Assembly (NCBI GenBank): GCA_905176665.1
Contig: CAJINA010000083.1
Span: 32,017-96,016 of the forward strand
Length of the DNA stretch: 64,000 bases
From: Olavius algarvensis Delta 4 endosymbiont
GTDB taxonomy: Bacteria > Desulfobacterota > Desulfobacteria > Desulfobacterales > CAJINA01
Direction of reading: 5' to 3'
In this document: in pieces, positions 17,648-26,585 of the stretch
Numbering within the stretch: the first letter of the stretch is position 1
Layout of the letters: each line of letters begins with the position of its first letter
The notes under the pieces: model-generated
What the model was told of the DNA's origin: nothing
The model's database searches: none
What the model saw: the letters and a program-made list of their open reading frames with translations, nothing else
Program-made: the position numbers and the translations under genes

Positions 17648-20293
17648 ATGAATAGATTACACCTGACAACAGGAGTCCTCGTATTGATCTGGGGTACACC
17701 CGATCCGGTGGGTGCCGCTGAGCGCAGCGGTCCCGCCCAGGGATTTCTATTCTATTTTGGTCTTGTCATTGTCGTGCTGGCATTGATGGTTCTGCTGGCA
17801 TGGCTGGGGAACCTGCGGCTGCGCCAGCTGGTCACCAAAAAATCACAGGAGCTCAAAGAGACGGAGGAGGAATACCGCACCTTGATCGGTGATTTGAACA
17901 TCAGCCTTTACAGGGTTGACGGGGGGGCGGAAGGACGCATCATCAGGGCCAATGCCGGTTTTGCTGAAATGTTCGGTTATGATTCGGCCGACGATGTGAG
18001 CGGCCTTTCGGTCAAAAAGTTTTATAAGAATCCGCAAGACCGTTCGATTTTCATGACGGCGGTAGCCGAGAAGGGTCGCGTTGAGGGATTGGAACTCAAA
18101 CTTACCAGGCGGGACGGAACCATCATTTACACCCAGTGTACCGCCAAAGTTAAATATGATGCGCATGGCAAGATCAAGTGGATTGAAGGTATTCATGAAG
18201 ATATCACCGAGCGGAAAAACGCGGAAGCCCAGCTGCGCCAGTTGAACGAAGAACTGGAATTGCACATTGCCGATCGGACTGCCATGCTTGAAGCCTCCAT
18301 AGAAAAGGCCCGCAAATTAGCGGCCGAAGCGGAAGCTGCCAGCGTGGCTAAAAGTGAGTTTCTGGCCAACATGAGCCATGAGATCCGCACGCCTATGAAC
18401 GGGATTATCGGCATGTGCGACCTGATCATGAATACCCGCCTCGATCGTAAGCAGATTGAATACCTCAAAATCATTGAATCCTCCGGCCAATCACTGCTGG
18501 AGCTGATCAACGACATCCTCGATTTTTCCAAAATCGAGGCGGATAAAATGAAATTTGAAAGCATTCCCTTTTCATTGCGCACGATGATGGGAGAAATCCC
18601 CGAAGTTTTTATCGAGCGCATGTCCCGCAAGCAGTTGGAAATGATTACCGACATTGCGGACGATGTTCCGGATAGGCTGATTTCCGATCCGCTGCGCACC
18701 AGACAGGTGATCATGAACCTGGTTTCAAATGCGTTGAAGTTTACCCAGAGAGGCGAGATCTGCATTTCGGTAGAAGTAAAGGGACAAGAAGCCGACTCGG
18801 TTGAACTGCTTTTTTGTGTCCGGGACACCGGCATCGGCATACCGCCTGAATTGATAGAAAAACTCTTCGATGTGTTCACTCAGGCCGACGGATCCACTAC
18901 CCGTAAATATGGCGGGACTGGCCTGGGGTTGGCCATCTGCAAACGGATCGTAAATATGTTGGGCGGCGAAATTTGGGTCGAGAGTGAACCCGGCGAGGGC
19001 AGCTCATTCTGGTTTACCGCCCTTTTCGAAGTGGCCGATGATGATACTGAGCGCAGGCTGGTAGTACCGGATTCCATGCGCAATGCCCGTGTGCTGATCG
19101 TCGATGACAATCGGATCACCTTGCATGTGATCAAAAGGTTGGTCGAGTCCTTCGGCTGCCGTGCCGTGATTGCAGGTTCCGGCGAGGAGGCCCTGACCTT
19201 ATTTTCCGGAACTCTGGATGACGATCCCATGGACCTGGTGCTCATGGATATTGGTCTGCCGGGGATGGACGGCATAACCACCGTAAAACGCATCTGGGAA
19301 CTGAACGACGGCCACCAGATGCCGGTTATCATCATCAGCGCAATCGGAAGCGAAAAGGAAATGCGGCGGGCCAGCGAGGCCGGTATCGAACATTATCTTG
19401 TGAAACCGGTTAAGCATTCGGGACTTTTCGATGCCATGGTTGAAGTGCTGGGATTTAAGCAGAACCGCCGGCCGGCGCCGCAGACGCGGCTGGTGACACC
19501 CGATCATTTTAACGAGCTGCGGGTCCTGCTGGTCGAGGATAACCTGATCAACCAGAAGGTGGCCCGGGAGATATTGAAGCTGGGGGGCATCGATCCGGAA
19601 GTCGCCGAGAACGGAGCCAAAGCGGTTGCCGCGGTGCGAACCGGAGAGTTTGACCTGGTGCTGATGGATATTCAGATGCCTGAAATGGACGGTCGGGAAG
19701 CGACCACCGTTATCCGTAATGAACTCGGTCTGGCTGATCTGCCGATTATTGCCATGACCGCCCATACCATGGCCGGTGACCGGGAAAAATGCCTGGCCGT
19801 CGGGATGAATGATTATATCTCCAAACCCATTGACCCCGAACTGTTGTTTCAGGCCATTGGCAATGCTGTCGAAGGCGGCGGTTACGGTAAGGTATCATTG
19901 TCCACTCCTGACGAGGATCAGGAAGATGAAGGCCTCCACCAGGACGATCTGCCCGGCCTGGATCTCGCAGAAGGCTTGGCGCGGGTCGGTGGCTCCGAGG
20001 AGCTGTACCTGGAAATAATGAACGAATACTGCGACTATTATCAGGACATAATCTCGGAGTTTAACAGCCTGCTCGACCAGGCTGATGCGGCGGCCGCCCG
20101 GAAAAAGGCCCATTCACTCAAAGGGGCCGCCGGGAATATTTCCGCCGTTGACTTGAAGCTGGCGGCCGAATCACTGGAAACTGCCTGTCTGGAGGGGAAC
20201 CTTGCCCGGGCGCGGGTCCGGTTGGAAGATGTGAATCAAGCCCTAGAGCAGTTGTTTGCCAATGCGATCCAGTTAAAGAAAAACGCCGGTTGA
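17648..20293 (+). CDS. Hybrid histidine kinase (PAS-HisKA-HATPase-REC-REC-HPt)
   Basis: An 881-residue membrane-bound kinase of the BarA/EvgS type. It has an N-terminal hydrophobic stretch (signal-like), a membrane helix at about 32-53, a PAS domain (about 75-195), a coiled coil, the phosphoacceptor helix with [15 protein letters not shown] near 237-251, an ATPase domain with [10 protein letters not shown] and GGTGLGLAI, receiver 1 ([12 protein letters not shown]), receiver 2 ([12 protein letters not shown]) and a C-terminal HPt domain with [12 protein letters not shown] near 820. All phosphorelay residues (His-Asp-Asp-His) are present. It starts one base after epmA. The catalytic half closely resembles the kinase at 29847-33704. 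There is no adjacent response regulator, so its output partner is elsewhere. Confidence 0.93.
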   Translation: MNRLHLTTGVLVLIWGTPDPVGAAERSGPAQGFLFYFGLVIVVLALMVLLAWLGNLRLRQLVTKKSQELKETEEEYRTLIGDLNISLYRVDGGAEGRIIRANAGFAEMFGYDSADDVSGLSVKKFYKNPQDRSIFMTAVAEKGRVEGLELKLTRRDGTIIYTQCTAKVKYDAHGKIKWIEGIHEDITERKNAEAQLRQLNEELELHIADRTAMLEASIEKARKLAAEAEAASVAKSEFLANMSHEIRTPMNGIIGMCDLIMNTRLDRKQIEYLKIIESSGQSLLELINDILDFSKIEADKMKFESIPFSLRTMMGEIPEVFIERMSRKQLEMITDIADDVPDRLISDPLRTRQVIMNLVSNALKFTQRGEICISVEVKGQEADSVELLFCVRDTGIGIPPELIEKLFDVFTQADGSTTRKYGGTGLGLAICKRIVNMLGGEIWVESEPGEGSSFWFTALFEVADDDTERRLVVPDSMRNARVLIVDDNRITLHVIKRLVESFGCRAVIAGSGEEALTLFSGTLDDDPMDLVLMDIGLPGMDGITTVKRIWELNDGHQMPVIIISAIGSEKEMRRASEAGIEHYLVKPVKHSGLFDAMVEVLGFKQNRRPAPQTRLVTPDHFNELRVLLVEDNLINQKVAREILKLGGIDPEVAENGAKAVAAVRTGEFDLVLMDIQMPEMDGREATTVIRNELGLADLPIIAMTAHTMAGDREKCLAVGMNDYISKPIDPELLFQAIGNAVEGGGYGKVSLSTPDEDQEDEGLHQDDLPGLDLAEGLARVGGSEELYLEIMNEYCDYYQDIISEFNSLLDQADAAAARKKAHSLKGAAGNISAVDLKLAAESLETACLEGNLARARVRLEDVNQALEQLFANAIQLKKNAG

Positions 20294-20371
20294 CCGACTG
20301 TTCCACAGCCGCAGACCCCTGCTCAATGGGGGGGTGTCGTGCAATTCTGTATTTTCCCCACCGGGACATAT

Positions 20372-20562
20372 TAGAAGTTATCTCAAAAAAGTCTTTGGCC
20401 CCAATCTCGGCGTTGGGCGCAAAATGTAGCACGGAGGGCCGGTTTTCAAGCCGTGAGGCGCAACCTTTAGCACTATCCTCGGAATCCTGGAGTATTACTC
20501 CGGTTCACATGTGGCGCCCGTCTTGATGTTGAACCAGAATCCGCTATTTGAGATAGCTTCTA
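20372..20562. repeat. Dispersed repeat family A, copy 4 (191 bp, forward orientation)
   Basis: Begins TAGAAGTTATCTCAAAAAA and ends TTTGAGATAGCTTCTA. CCCAATCTCGGCGTTGGGCG is inside the left end and GTTGAACCAGAATCCG inside the right. The centre carries CTGGAGTATTACTCCGGTT and a GGTTTTCAAGCCGTGAGGCG segment shared in inverse form with copy 5. The last three bases (CTA, 20560-20562) are the stop codon of the minus-strand MFS gene. Confidence 0.9.
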
Positions 20563-21771
20563 CTCGGATGGAAAATTTCGCTCCGGCAAGACGCGAGAAT
20601 CGCTGGACCCAGTCTTTTCAACGCAGAGCACGAAGAGAACCACGGCCGCCGTCATAAGGACCCCGCCAAGCAAAAATGCCTGCCTGAGCCCGGCAATATC
20701 CATCATAAGACCCGCGGCCATAGATCCCGTCAGCATGCCCAGGCTGTGCCCCATGGTCAGCAGGCTCATGATGGATCCCATGGCACGGTGTTCGTTCCCT
20801 TTGATGACGACCAGGGCCATCAGTGCCGGGGTTGCAATGCCGCCGCCCACCCCGAAGAGAATGTTGGCCGCCAGGAGGGCTTGAAAACTTTCGGCCCAGT
20901 TGAAAAGAAAGACCCCCAGGGCGCCCACCAGACCGCCGATGATGACCAGGACGTTCTTATTGGTCCGGTCAGCCAGGGTGCCCATGGGAAAGTGCAGGAC
21001 ACCGCTGATGAATATGCCGATCATGACCAAAAAACCGACCGTTGAACTGGATAGGTTGAGATTGGTTGTGGCCAGAATCGGTAGAAAGCCCCAAATGACG
21101 CCAATGCAGGCCGCGTAGGCAAACCGGATGGCAAACTGGCCGATTATATCGCGATCGGCCATCAGGCGCCGCCAGGGAACGATTTGGGCGGCCACCACGA
21201 CCACTTTTTCGGAGCGGGTGGGGGGCAGCAGGCAGACACTCAATAAAAAACTTGCTCCGGCAAGCAGGCCCATACAGAAAAAGGCCGTATCCAGGCTGAA
21301 AAGATCATGGATGTATCCGCCCAGTACCGGCCCGATGCTGAGACCGAAGAACATGGCCACATTGAACAGCCCCATGGTGGTGCCTTCCCGGCCCGGCGGG
21401 GTAATGTCGCCCACGTAGGCTTGGATGACCGGCATCATCATGGCGGAAGCGATCCCCTGAAAAAAGCGAATGACGATCAGGGCGGTCACGGAACTCGAAA
21501 GCATGAACGCCAGCGAAATAAGGGTGTAGGCCAGCAATCCCGATACGATGTAAGGCCGACGACTGTGTTCATCCGACTTTTTACCGAAATAGGAGAGACT
21601 GAACGTTCGGGAAAGGGAGAAGGAACCGAAGATGAGGCCGATGGCAAAGCCCCCGGCACCCAGTTCATGGGCGTATACCGGCAGCAGCGGAACCACGATG
21701 CCGACACCGGTCACAGCGGTGAACAGAGAGAAAAAGAGGACCCCAAATATCTTCCAGTTCAGGGTGGCCAT
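20560..21771 (-). CDS. Major facilitator superfamily exporter (DHA1-like)
   Basis: About 403 residues with 12 predicted membrane helices in two halves. The first intracellular loop has the SYFGKKSDEHSRRP form of the MFS loop 2-3 motif; the fifth helix carries GLSIGPVLGGYIHD, the antiporter motif C typical of proton-coupled drug exporters; loop 8-9 has FPMGTLADRTNK. The likely role is efflux of small molecules driven by the proton gradient, substrate unknown. ATG 21771 and GTG 21780 are both possible starts. The stop codon is formed by the terminus of a repeat copy. It stands alone between two repeat copies (20372 and 21928). Confidence 0.88.
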   Translation of the reverse strand: MATLNWKIFGVLFFSLFTAVTGVGIVVPLLPVYAHELGAGGFAIGLIFGSFSLSRTFSLSYFGKKSDEHSRRPYIVSGLLAYTLISLAFMLSSSVTALIVIRFFQGIASAMMMPVIQAYVGDITPPGREGTTMGLFNVAMFFGLSIGPVLGGYIHDLFSLDTAFFCMGLLAGASFLLSVCLLPPTRSEKVVVVAAQIVPWRRLMADRDIIGQFAIRFAYAACIGVIWGFLPILATTNLNLSSSTVGFLVMIGIFISGVLHFPMGTLADRTNKNVLVIIGGLVGALGVFLFNWAESFQALLAANILFGVGGGIATPALMALVVIKGNEHRAMGSIMSLLTMGHSLGMLTGSMAAGLMMDIAGLRQAFLLGGVLMTAAVVLFVLCVEKTGSSDSRVLPERNFPSE

Positions 21772-21927
21772 GGCCTGCACGTTCCGGGTTTAAAGGTTCT
21801 CAAACTTGGGCGCATGCCTGGCGATCAGGCCTGGCGCAACCATGGGCCCTGTTGTCAGATTGTGCGCGGGATAATCGCGTCATCTCGCTGAACTGCAGGC
21901 CAGACGACTTTCCGTACTTTCATGTAA

Positions 21928-22118
21928 TAGAAGCTATCTCAAAAAACGGATTTTGGTTCAACATCAAGGCGGGCGCTACATGTGAACCGGAGTAGTACTC
22001 CAGTATTTCGAGGATAGCGCTAAAGGTTGCGCCTGACGGCTTGAAAACCGGCCCTCCGTGCTAAATTTAGCGCCCAACGCCGAGATTGGGACAAAAGACT
22101 TTTTTGAGATGGCTTTTA
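21928..22118. repeat. Dispersed repeat family A, copy 5 (191 bp, reverse orientation)
   Basis: Begins TAGAAGCTATCTCAAAAAA and ends TTTTTTGAGATGGCTTTTA. The left arm holds GGATTTTGGTTCAACATC and the right arm CCCAACGCCGAGATTGGGAC. It has the same length as copy 4 and is nearly its inverse, with ACCGGAGTAGTACTCC in the centre and GGCTTGAAAACCGGCC. It sits between the MFS start and the FmdB-family stop. Confidence 0.9.
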
Positions 22119-22147
22119 GCCTTAACCTAAGGCCTGCATCAGTGCTT

Positions 22148-22360
22148 TCAGCCGCCCCCGTGCGCTGTTTTACAGGCCGGCGGAGTGAATCCGCCCGATC
22201 CGCTAGGCACCCCGTTGGGACGGATGGCACCGGCCGACATCAGCTTGACCACATCTTTGTGGCAGCATTCCGGGCAATCCGGGGCGGAGCCGCTGGTGGA
22301 AAAGGTCAGTTCTTCAAAATCGTGACCGCATTGGTTACAGCGGTATTCATAAATCGGCAT
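22148..22360 (-). CDS. FmdB/Zn-ribbon small protein
   Basis: A 70-residue protein beginning MPIYEYRCNQCGHDFE with a second pair CPEC, the classic four-cysteine zinc ribbon of the FmdB family (putative regulatory proteins first noted beside formamidase genes). The C-terminal third is glycine/proline-rich and contains an extra Cys. The start at 22360 is clear: AGGAG lies 8 bases upstream and the family N-terminus begins there. Its role is not established in the family. A paralog lies at 36663-36845. Confidence 0.88.
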   Translation of the reverse strand: MPIYEYRCNQCGHDFEELTFSTSGSAPDCPECCHKDVVKLMSAGAIRPNGVPSGSGGFTPPACKTAHGGG

Positions 22361-22456
22361 TGCATATCTCCTGGCGGCCATGAGAGCCTGATTGCATCTA
22401 AACTTGTGCGCTAACATAGCACCCCCGAGGCGCAAGTCAAGCCTGTATCTGCGGGT

Positions 22457-23365
22457 TCAACCGCCAACAATCCGGGGGGCCACTGCCTTCCGGTCGGCCA
22501 GCGCCTGCCAGGTCTCGTCCGGGTAGCCGACTGTCAAGACCGCATGGACAGATTCGGCGGCCGGCATTCCGATTTTCGCTTGTATGGCGCGATCCCGATT
22601 CATGGCCGCGACCGCGAACCCGATCGGACAGGTTCCCAATCCCAGGCTGTGCGCACCCAGCAGTATATTCTGGGCCGCCATCAGGGCATCTTCTTTGGGG
22701 CAGGAGGCCCCCGGGGTCGTCGCAATGATAATCAAGGCCGGTGCCTGCCAGAATAGAAAGTCCTTTCCAATTGTATCAAACTCGAGAATTTTTTCTTTAA
22801 CTTCTTGATAATAATTAAGATAGTAGGTTTTTAGCTCACCACGCCCGCACAGGGCCAACAGGTTGCGCAGCAGCGGGTTGGCGGCGGTTTGATTCAGTTT
22901 CCTGAAAAAGGCACCCACGGCCTTGCCCAGTTCCAAAACCGCCGGGCGGGTGGGGACGAGTGTGAAGGTCCATTGTTGGCAATTCGACCCGGAAGGGGCA
23001 CTGGTCCCTATTTTTACCAGGTCTTGCAGGACGCTCAAAGGCACCGGTTTATCCAGGTAGTTCCGGCAGGAACGCCGTGACCGCATGAGCCGGAAAAGCT
23101 GGGCGGGATCGAATTCACCATGGGGCAGCCAGCGATTGTCGTTGGGTACGGATGCGAGCTGCATACCGTCGGCGGCGAGGCTGGTGACGGTAACCGCTCG
23201 CGTGGGACACGCCGCAACACAATGACCACAAGCGATGGATTCATTTCCGGTTACCACTGCTTTGTCGCCTTGCAGGCTGATGGTTTCTTTGGGGCAGACG
23301 CGGATACATTCGCCGCAGCCGATACAGAGGTCGGGATCGATGACGGTATGAACGGATTTATCCAT
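22457..23365 (-). CDS. Ferredoxin-domain nitroreductase family protein
   Basis: About 302 residues. The N-terminal 60 hold two [4Fe-4S] motifs (CIGCGECIRVCPKE and CGHCVAACPTRA). The rest is an FMN-dependent nitroreductase domain starting LFRLMRSRRSCRNY with APSGSNCQQW, and ending with GYPDETW. Such fusions take electrons from ferredoxin-type clusters to reduce nitro compounds, quinones or other organics in anaerobes. The start at 23365 is chosen because the protein proper begins MDKSVHTVIDPD there; an upstream extension is in frame but lacks support. It is a single gene in the same direction as the TetR gene upstream, 165 bases away. Confidence 0.9.
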   Translation of the reverse strand: MDKSVHTVIDPDLCIGCGECIRVCPKETISLQGDKAVVTGNESIACGHCVAACPTRAVTVTSLAADGMQLASVPNDNRWLPHGEFDPAQLFRLMRSRRSCRNYLDKPVPLSVLQDLVKIGTSAPSGSNCQQWTFTLVPTRPAVLELGKAVGAFFRKLNQTAANPLLRNLLALCGRGELKTYYLNYYQEVKEKILEFDTIGKDFLFWQAPALIIIATTPGASCPKEDALMAAQNILLGAHSLGLGTCPIGFAVAAMNRDRAIQAKIGMPAAESVHAVLTVGYPDETWQALADRKAVAPRIVGG

Positions 23366-23530
23366 GGTGCCTAAACTTCCTTTCCGGGTTTGGGGTTTTG
23401 CTCTGCTCGCATTTACGCTGGGGATATTTTTATCACGATATGCAGGCGGTATTTGCGGTATGATCAAACACGCATGCGATTCTAAGCAAGCCGGGCCGGG
23501 AGAGGCAAGCCGGTTCGCAGGCGCTTGCTC

Positions 23531-24154
23531 TCAGTTGCCCTGCAGGCCGCCGATAAAATGCTCTACGGCATGATCGAGCAGGCTTTGGTGACTATCACCG
23601 GCGAGCACGGTATCCTTGAGTTTTTTGAACTGGATCAGACCGTGCAGGGTACCCCAGAAGGTGATGGCGTCCCGCCGCGAGTTCCTGCTGTGAAACAGGC
23701 CGGTTCGATTACCCGCGCTGATGATCTCGACAATCAGTCCGATGATCTGGCTGCCGTGGCGATCCACTTTGCTTTTCAGGCTGGGCGCGAAAAAAATTTC
23801 GGGTGCCGCGAGAAAGTAATTGATAATATCGTAGTAATTCCGGTTTTCTTTGCTAAAGCGTACGTATTGGCGGCCTATCCGGCGCAGTTTTTCATCGGGC
23901 GGCAGATCCAGATTGGCGGTCTTGAGAATCCGGGCGAAGAGTATTTCCAGGCCTTCTTCCTGGAGGTCGGCGAAAATCTCCTCTTTATTCTTGTAGTAGA
24001 AATAGATGGTGCCGACCCCCAGTTCAGCCTGTTTGGCGATCTGGTTGATGGAGGTGGCCTGCAGGCCCTTGTCAAAGAGTAACGCCCGGGCGGCATCCAG
24101 AATCTGGTTCCGCCGGGCTTGTTTTTCTCTTTGCCTTCTCTCTTTAAGTCCCAT
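23531..24154 (-). CDS. TetR family transcriptional regulator
   Basis: About 207 residues. The N-terminal helix-turn-helix has ILDAARALLFDKGLQATSINQIA then GVGTIYFYYKNKEEIF, matching TetR. The C-terminal ligand domain has FSKENRNYYDIINYF, a segment often seen in TetR proteins of fatty-acid or xenobiotic control. It lies 33 bases after the small ORF at 24188 and downstream of an SDR gene on the same strand, so it probably belongs to that operon. The start is uncertain: ATG 24154 or TTG 24184. Confidence 0.88.
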   Translation of the reverse strand: MGLKERRQREKQARRNQILDAARALLFDKGLQATSINQIAKQAELGVGTIYFYYKNKEEIFADLQEEGLEILFARILKTANLDLPPDEKLRRIGRQYVRFSKENRNYYDIINYFLAAPEIFFAPSLKSKVDRHGSQIIGLIVEIISAGNRTGLFHSRNSRRDAITFWGTLHGLIQFKKLKDTVLAGDSHQSLLDHAVEHFIGGLQGN

Positions 24155-24187
24155 GATGGTTTCGTTTAAGTTGTCGCCGGCCAACGG

Positions 24188-24415
24188 TTATATTTTGCGA
24201 AAAGAGTACCAGGGGCGCTGCCGCTTCATGTGGCAATGCCGGACCGGGCACGAGCGAATGGGGTCGGCCTCCGGGGTGCAAAGTTGTCCGGCGGGCGCCC
24301 CGGACCGGGCAGCCACCCAGGCCCGGGCCTGTTCTTCGCTGTCAACTGTACCCGCGGTGTAAACGGTTCGGCCGACGCAATGCATATAGCCATATTCCAG
24401 GCGGTAGCTTCCCAT
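24188..24415 (-). CDS. Small protein of unknown function
   Basis: A 75-residue ORF starting MGSYRLEYGYMHCVGRTVY, placed between the SDR stop (24424) and the TetR start. GAAGG lies about 6 bases upstream of the ATG at 24415, within the SDR gene's end. It contains TVDSEEQARAWV, a pattern like a short sequence-repeat or DUF-type fold, and a basic, Arg/Cys/His-rich C-terminal tail (CPVRHCHMKR). I do not recognise the family. The spacing on both sides suggests it is translated as part of the SDR-TetR operon. Confidence 0.5.
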   Translation of the reverse strand: MGSYRLEYGYMHCVGRTVYTAGTVDSEEQARAWVAARSGAPAGQLCTPEADPIRSCPVRHCHMKRQRPWYSFRKI

Positions 24416-24423
24416 CGGGTCCT

Positions 24424-25233
24424 TCACTGGATTTCGCTGCTGAACTTTTTGGTCATCATTTTTTCGTAAAACACGGGAGCGATTCGGCTGATCCAATACC
24501 CGAGTTTGCCCATAAAAGTCAATATCAGCAGGGACTTTTTCCGAACAGCCGCCCGGTATATTTCCGCAGCAGCGCTCTCCGGGGTGGCCTCTTTGCCGAT
24601 CTTCGACTGCGGTCGTGCGGTTACCTGACCGTCGGCCCCCAGTGCGCGGGTCTGGAGGTTTGTACGAATGAAACCGGGGCAGACGATCAGCACATGGACG
24701 CCTTGTTCCCGCAGCTCACAACGCAACGACGTAAACAACCCGTGCAGCGCGTGTTTGCTGGCACTGTAGCCGGTACGTCCCAAAAGCGGCGTAAGCCCGG
24801 CTACGCTCTCGTTTACGATAATCATGCCCCGACGTTCAATCAGGCTGTCGAGGGCGGCTTTGGTACAATAGAGCGAACCGAAGAAATTGACCGCCATGAC
24901 CTTGTGGAACACATCCAGCTGTGTGTCGGCAAAACGGCTGCGCTGCGTAATCCCGGCATTGTTGATCAGTACATCGATCCCGCCGAATTCACGGATGACC
25001 ACCGCCATGGCATCTGCGCACATGGTTTGCTCGGTGACGTTACAGGTAACCGCCAGGGCCCGCCAGCCGCAGTCGCGAAACGCCTGTTCATGTCGGGACA
25101 GGGCGGCCGGGTCCATATCGATTAAGGCCACCGCGGCCCCCTCGCCGGCGAATTTACGGGCCAACGCGAGGCCGATACCGCTGGCGGCGCCAGTGATGGC
25201 GACCACTTTATCTTTAAAAGGACGAGTTGCCAT
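24424..25233 (-). CDS. Short-chain dehydrogenase/reductase
   Basis: A 269-residue SDR. The cofactor motif GAASGIG is at 15-21, NNAG is near 90, the catalytic serine is in VNESVAG, and YSASK is the Tyr-x3-Lys pair. The C-terminal 40 residues (LILTFMGKLGYWISRIAPVF) are hydrophobic, as in SDRs that act on membrane lipids or sterol-like substrates. The substrate is unknown. It heads a likely operon with the small ORF and TetR gene. A repeat copy lies just upstream (25272-25416). Confidence 0.9.
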   Translation of the reverse strand: MATRPFKDKVVAITGAASGIGLALARKFAGEGAAVALIDMDPAALSRHEQAFRDCGWRALAVTCNVTEQTMCADAMAVVIREFGGIDVLINNAGITQRSRFADTQLDVFHKVMAVNFFGSLYCTKAALDSLIERRGMIIVNESVAGLTPLLGRTGYSASKHALHGLFTSLRCELREQGVHVLIVCPGFIRTNLQTRALGADGQVTARPQSKIGKEATPESAAAEIYRAAVRKKSLLILTFMGKLGYWISRIAPVFYEKMMTKKFSSEIQ

Positions 25234-25271
25234 GTTGTCTTTCCTTGCCTAACAATCCAGCGTAACGCTAC

Positions 25272-25416
25272 TATAAGCTATCTGAAAAAAGTCTTTTGGC
25301 TCAATCTCGGCGTTGGACGTGAAATTTAAATCATCGAATTACTGGAGTATTCCTCCGGTTCAGATATCACCCCCGCTTTGATATGGAACCAGAATCCGTT
25401 TTTGAGATACCTTCTA
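25272..25416. repeat. Dispersed repeat family A, copy 6 (145 bp, forward orientation)
   Basis: Begins TATAAGCTATCTGAAAAAA and ends TTTTTGAGATACCTTCTA. CTCAATCTCGGCGTTGGACG is inside the left end and TGGAACCAGAATCCG inside the right. The centre has ACTGGAGTATTCCTCCGGTT. It separates the upstream symporter's 3' end from the SDR gene. Same size class as copies 3 and 7. Confidence 0.87.
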
Positions 25417-25427
25417 AACGGGTGTCT

Positions 25428-26363
25428 CTAAAGCCCGGGGGCCTCGCAGGTATGGTCCTGCGGGTCTTTGAACCGGGTGAAGATAAAGGCGGTGATCAAT
25501 CCGGCGACAATGTGCCAGATTCCCCACCACCCAACCAAAATGGCCATGCCTCCCATTCCGCCGAAAAAATTGAATACCAGGATCAGGCCCAGGGCCGAAT
25601 TCTGGATGCCGACCTCGATGGAAACGGCCCGGCAGGCGCCTTCTTCCAGCCGAAACAGACGCGCGGTCCAATAACCGATGTTCAATGCCAGGGCATTGTG
25701 CACAAGGACCGCCAGAACCACCAGCCCGATGACCTGCAGGAAGATTTTAAAATTTGCGGCCAGGGCGCCCAGCACGATGAGAATGAAAAAAACCAGGGCG
25801 AAGATCTTGAACGGCTTCCGGACCCGGTCGGCCAGGTTGGGGAACATTCGGGAAAGGGTCATCCCCAGTATGAGCGGGATGCCCAGGATAATGAATACCG
25901 TGGTAAAGACATCCATGGGACTTAAGCTCACTTTCTGGAGGATGGGCGCCGTATCGGGGTTTAGGTTGCCCCAGATCGACAGGTTCAAGGGTGTCATCAC
26001 GATGGCCGCAGCCGTGGAGACAGCCGTCATACTGATGGATATCGCACAGTTTCCCCGGGCCAGGTACGTCATGAGATTGGAAAGGTTGCCGCCCGGGCAG
26101 GCTGCCACCAGAATCATGCCCAGGGCAATGGACGGGTGCGGTCTGATCAGCAGGGTCAATCCGAAGGTAAAGGCCGGCAACAGCAAAAACTGGGCAAACA
26201 GGCCGATACCGGGTGCTTTGGGTGAGGCGATTATCCGCTTAAAGTCTTCTACTTTGAGGTCGATGGCGACCCCGAGCATCATCAACCCGATGGCGGCATT
26301 GATGATCATCAAACCCTGCGGATTAAAATTTAGACGGACCTGGTCAATGGCTACCGGATCCAT
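25428..26363 (-). CDS. Bile acid:sodium symporter family transporter (BASS)
   Basis: A 311-residue membrane protein with about nine helices. The crossover sequence ACPGGNLSN (about residues 95-103) and EVGIQNSALG near 255 are the two sodium-site signatures of the BASS family. Members import bile acids, pyruvate, pantothenate or other organic anions with Na+. The ATG at 26363 has AGGAGG 6 bases upstream. It follows the TPP-enzyme gene on the same strand, with a palindromic element between them, so import of a 2-oxo or branched acid used by that enzyme is possible but unproven. Confidence 0.88.
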   Translation of the reverse strand: MDPVAIDQVRLNFNPQGLMIINAAIGLMMLGVAIDLKVEDFKRIIASPKAPGIGLFAQFLLLPAFTFGLTLLIRPHPSIALGMILVAACPGGNLSNLMTYLARGNCAISISMTAVSTAAAIVMTPLNLSIWGNLNPDTAPILQKVSLSPMDVFTTVFIILGIPLILGMTLSRMFPNLADRVRKPFKIFALVFFILIVLGALAANFKIFLQVIGLVVLAVLVHNALALNIGYWTARLFRLEEGACRAVSIEVGIQNSALGLILVFNFFGGMGGMAILVGWWGIWHIVAGLITAFIFTRFKDPQDHTCEAPGL

Positions 26364-26391
26364 AAGCCCTCCTGTAAGGTTGGTCACCTAT

Positions 26392-26511
26392 TCAACTTTC
26401 GGGTTTTATCAGAACTAAGGTTCAATATCGAAATCGATTCCCGGATGACGTTTTCAGACCCGATTTCGATCCTGATAGCGATTTCGATTTCGGCTGAAAC
26501 CCGAAAGTTGA
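26392..26511. repeat. Palindromic element with 15-bp perfect terminal inverted repeats (type C)
   Basis: TCAACTTTCGGGTTT (26392-26406) is the exact reverse complement of AAACCCGAAAGTTGA (26497-26511). The 90 bases between hold a GATTTCGAT-rich stretch that also reads as a degenerate repeat (CGAAATCGATT, CGATTTCGATCC, GCGATTTCGATTTCGG). No ORF. It sits between the TPP-enzyme stop and the symporter start. Confidence 0.75.
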
Positions 26512-26585
26512 GACAATTATTTTTTAAGGCTCAATTTAAAAGGTTTTCAGCTCTTCACTTGAACCCTCGAACCCTTGAATCCTTA

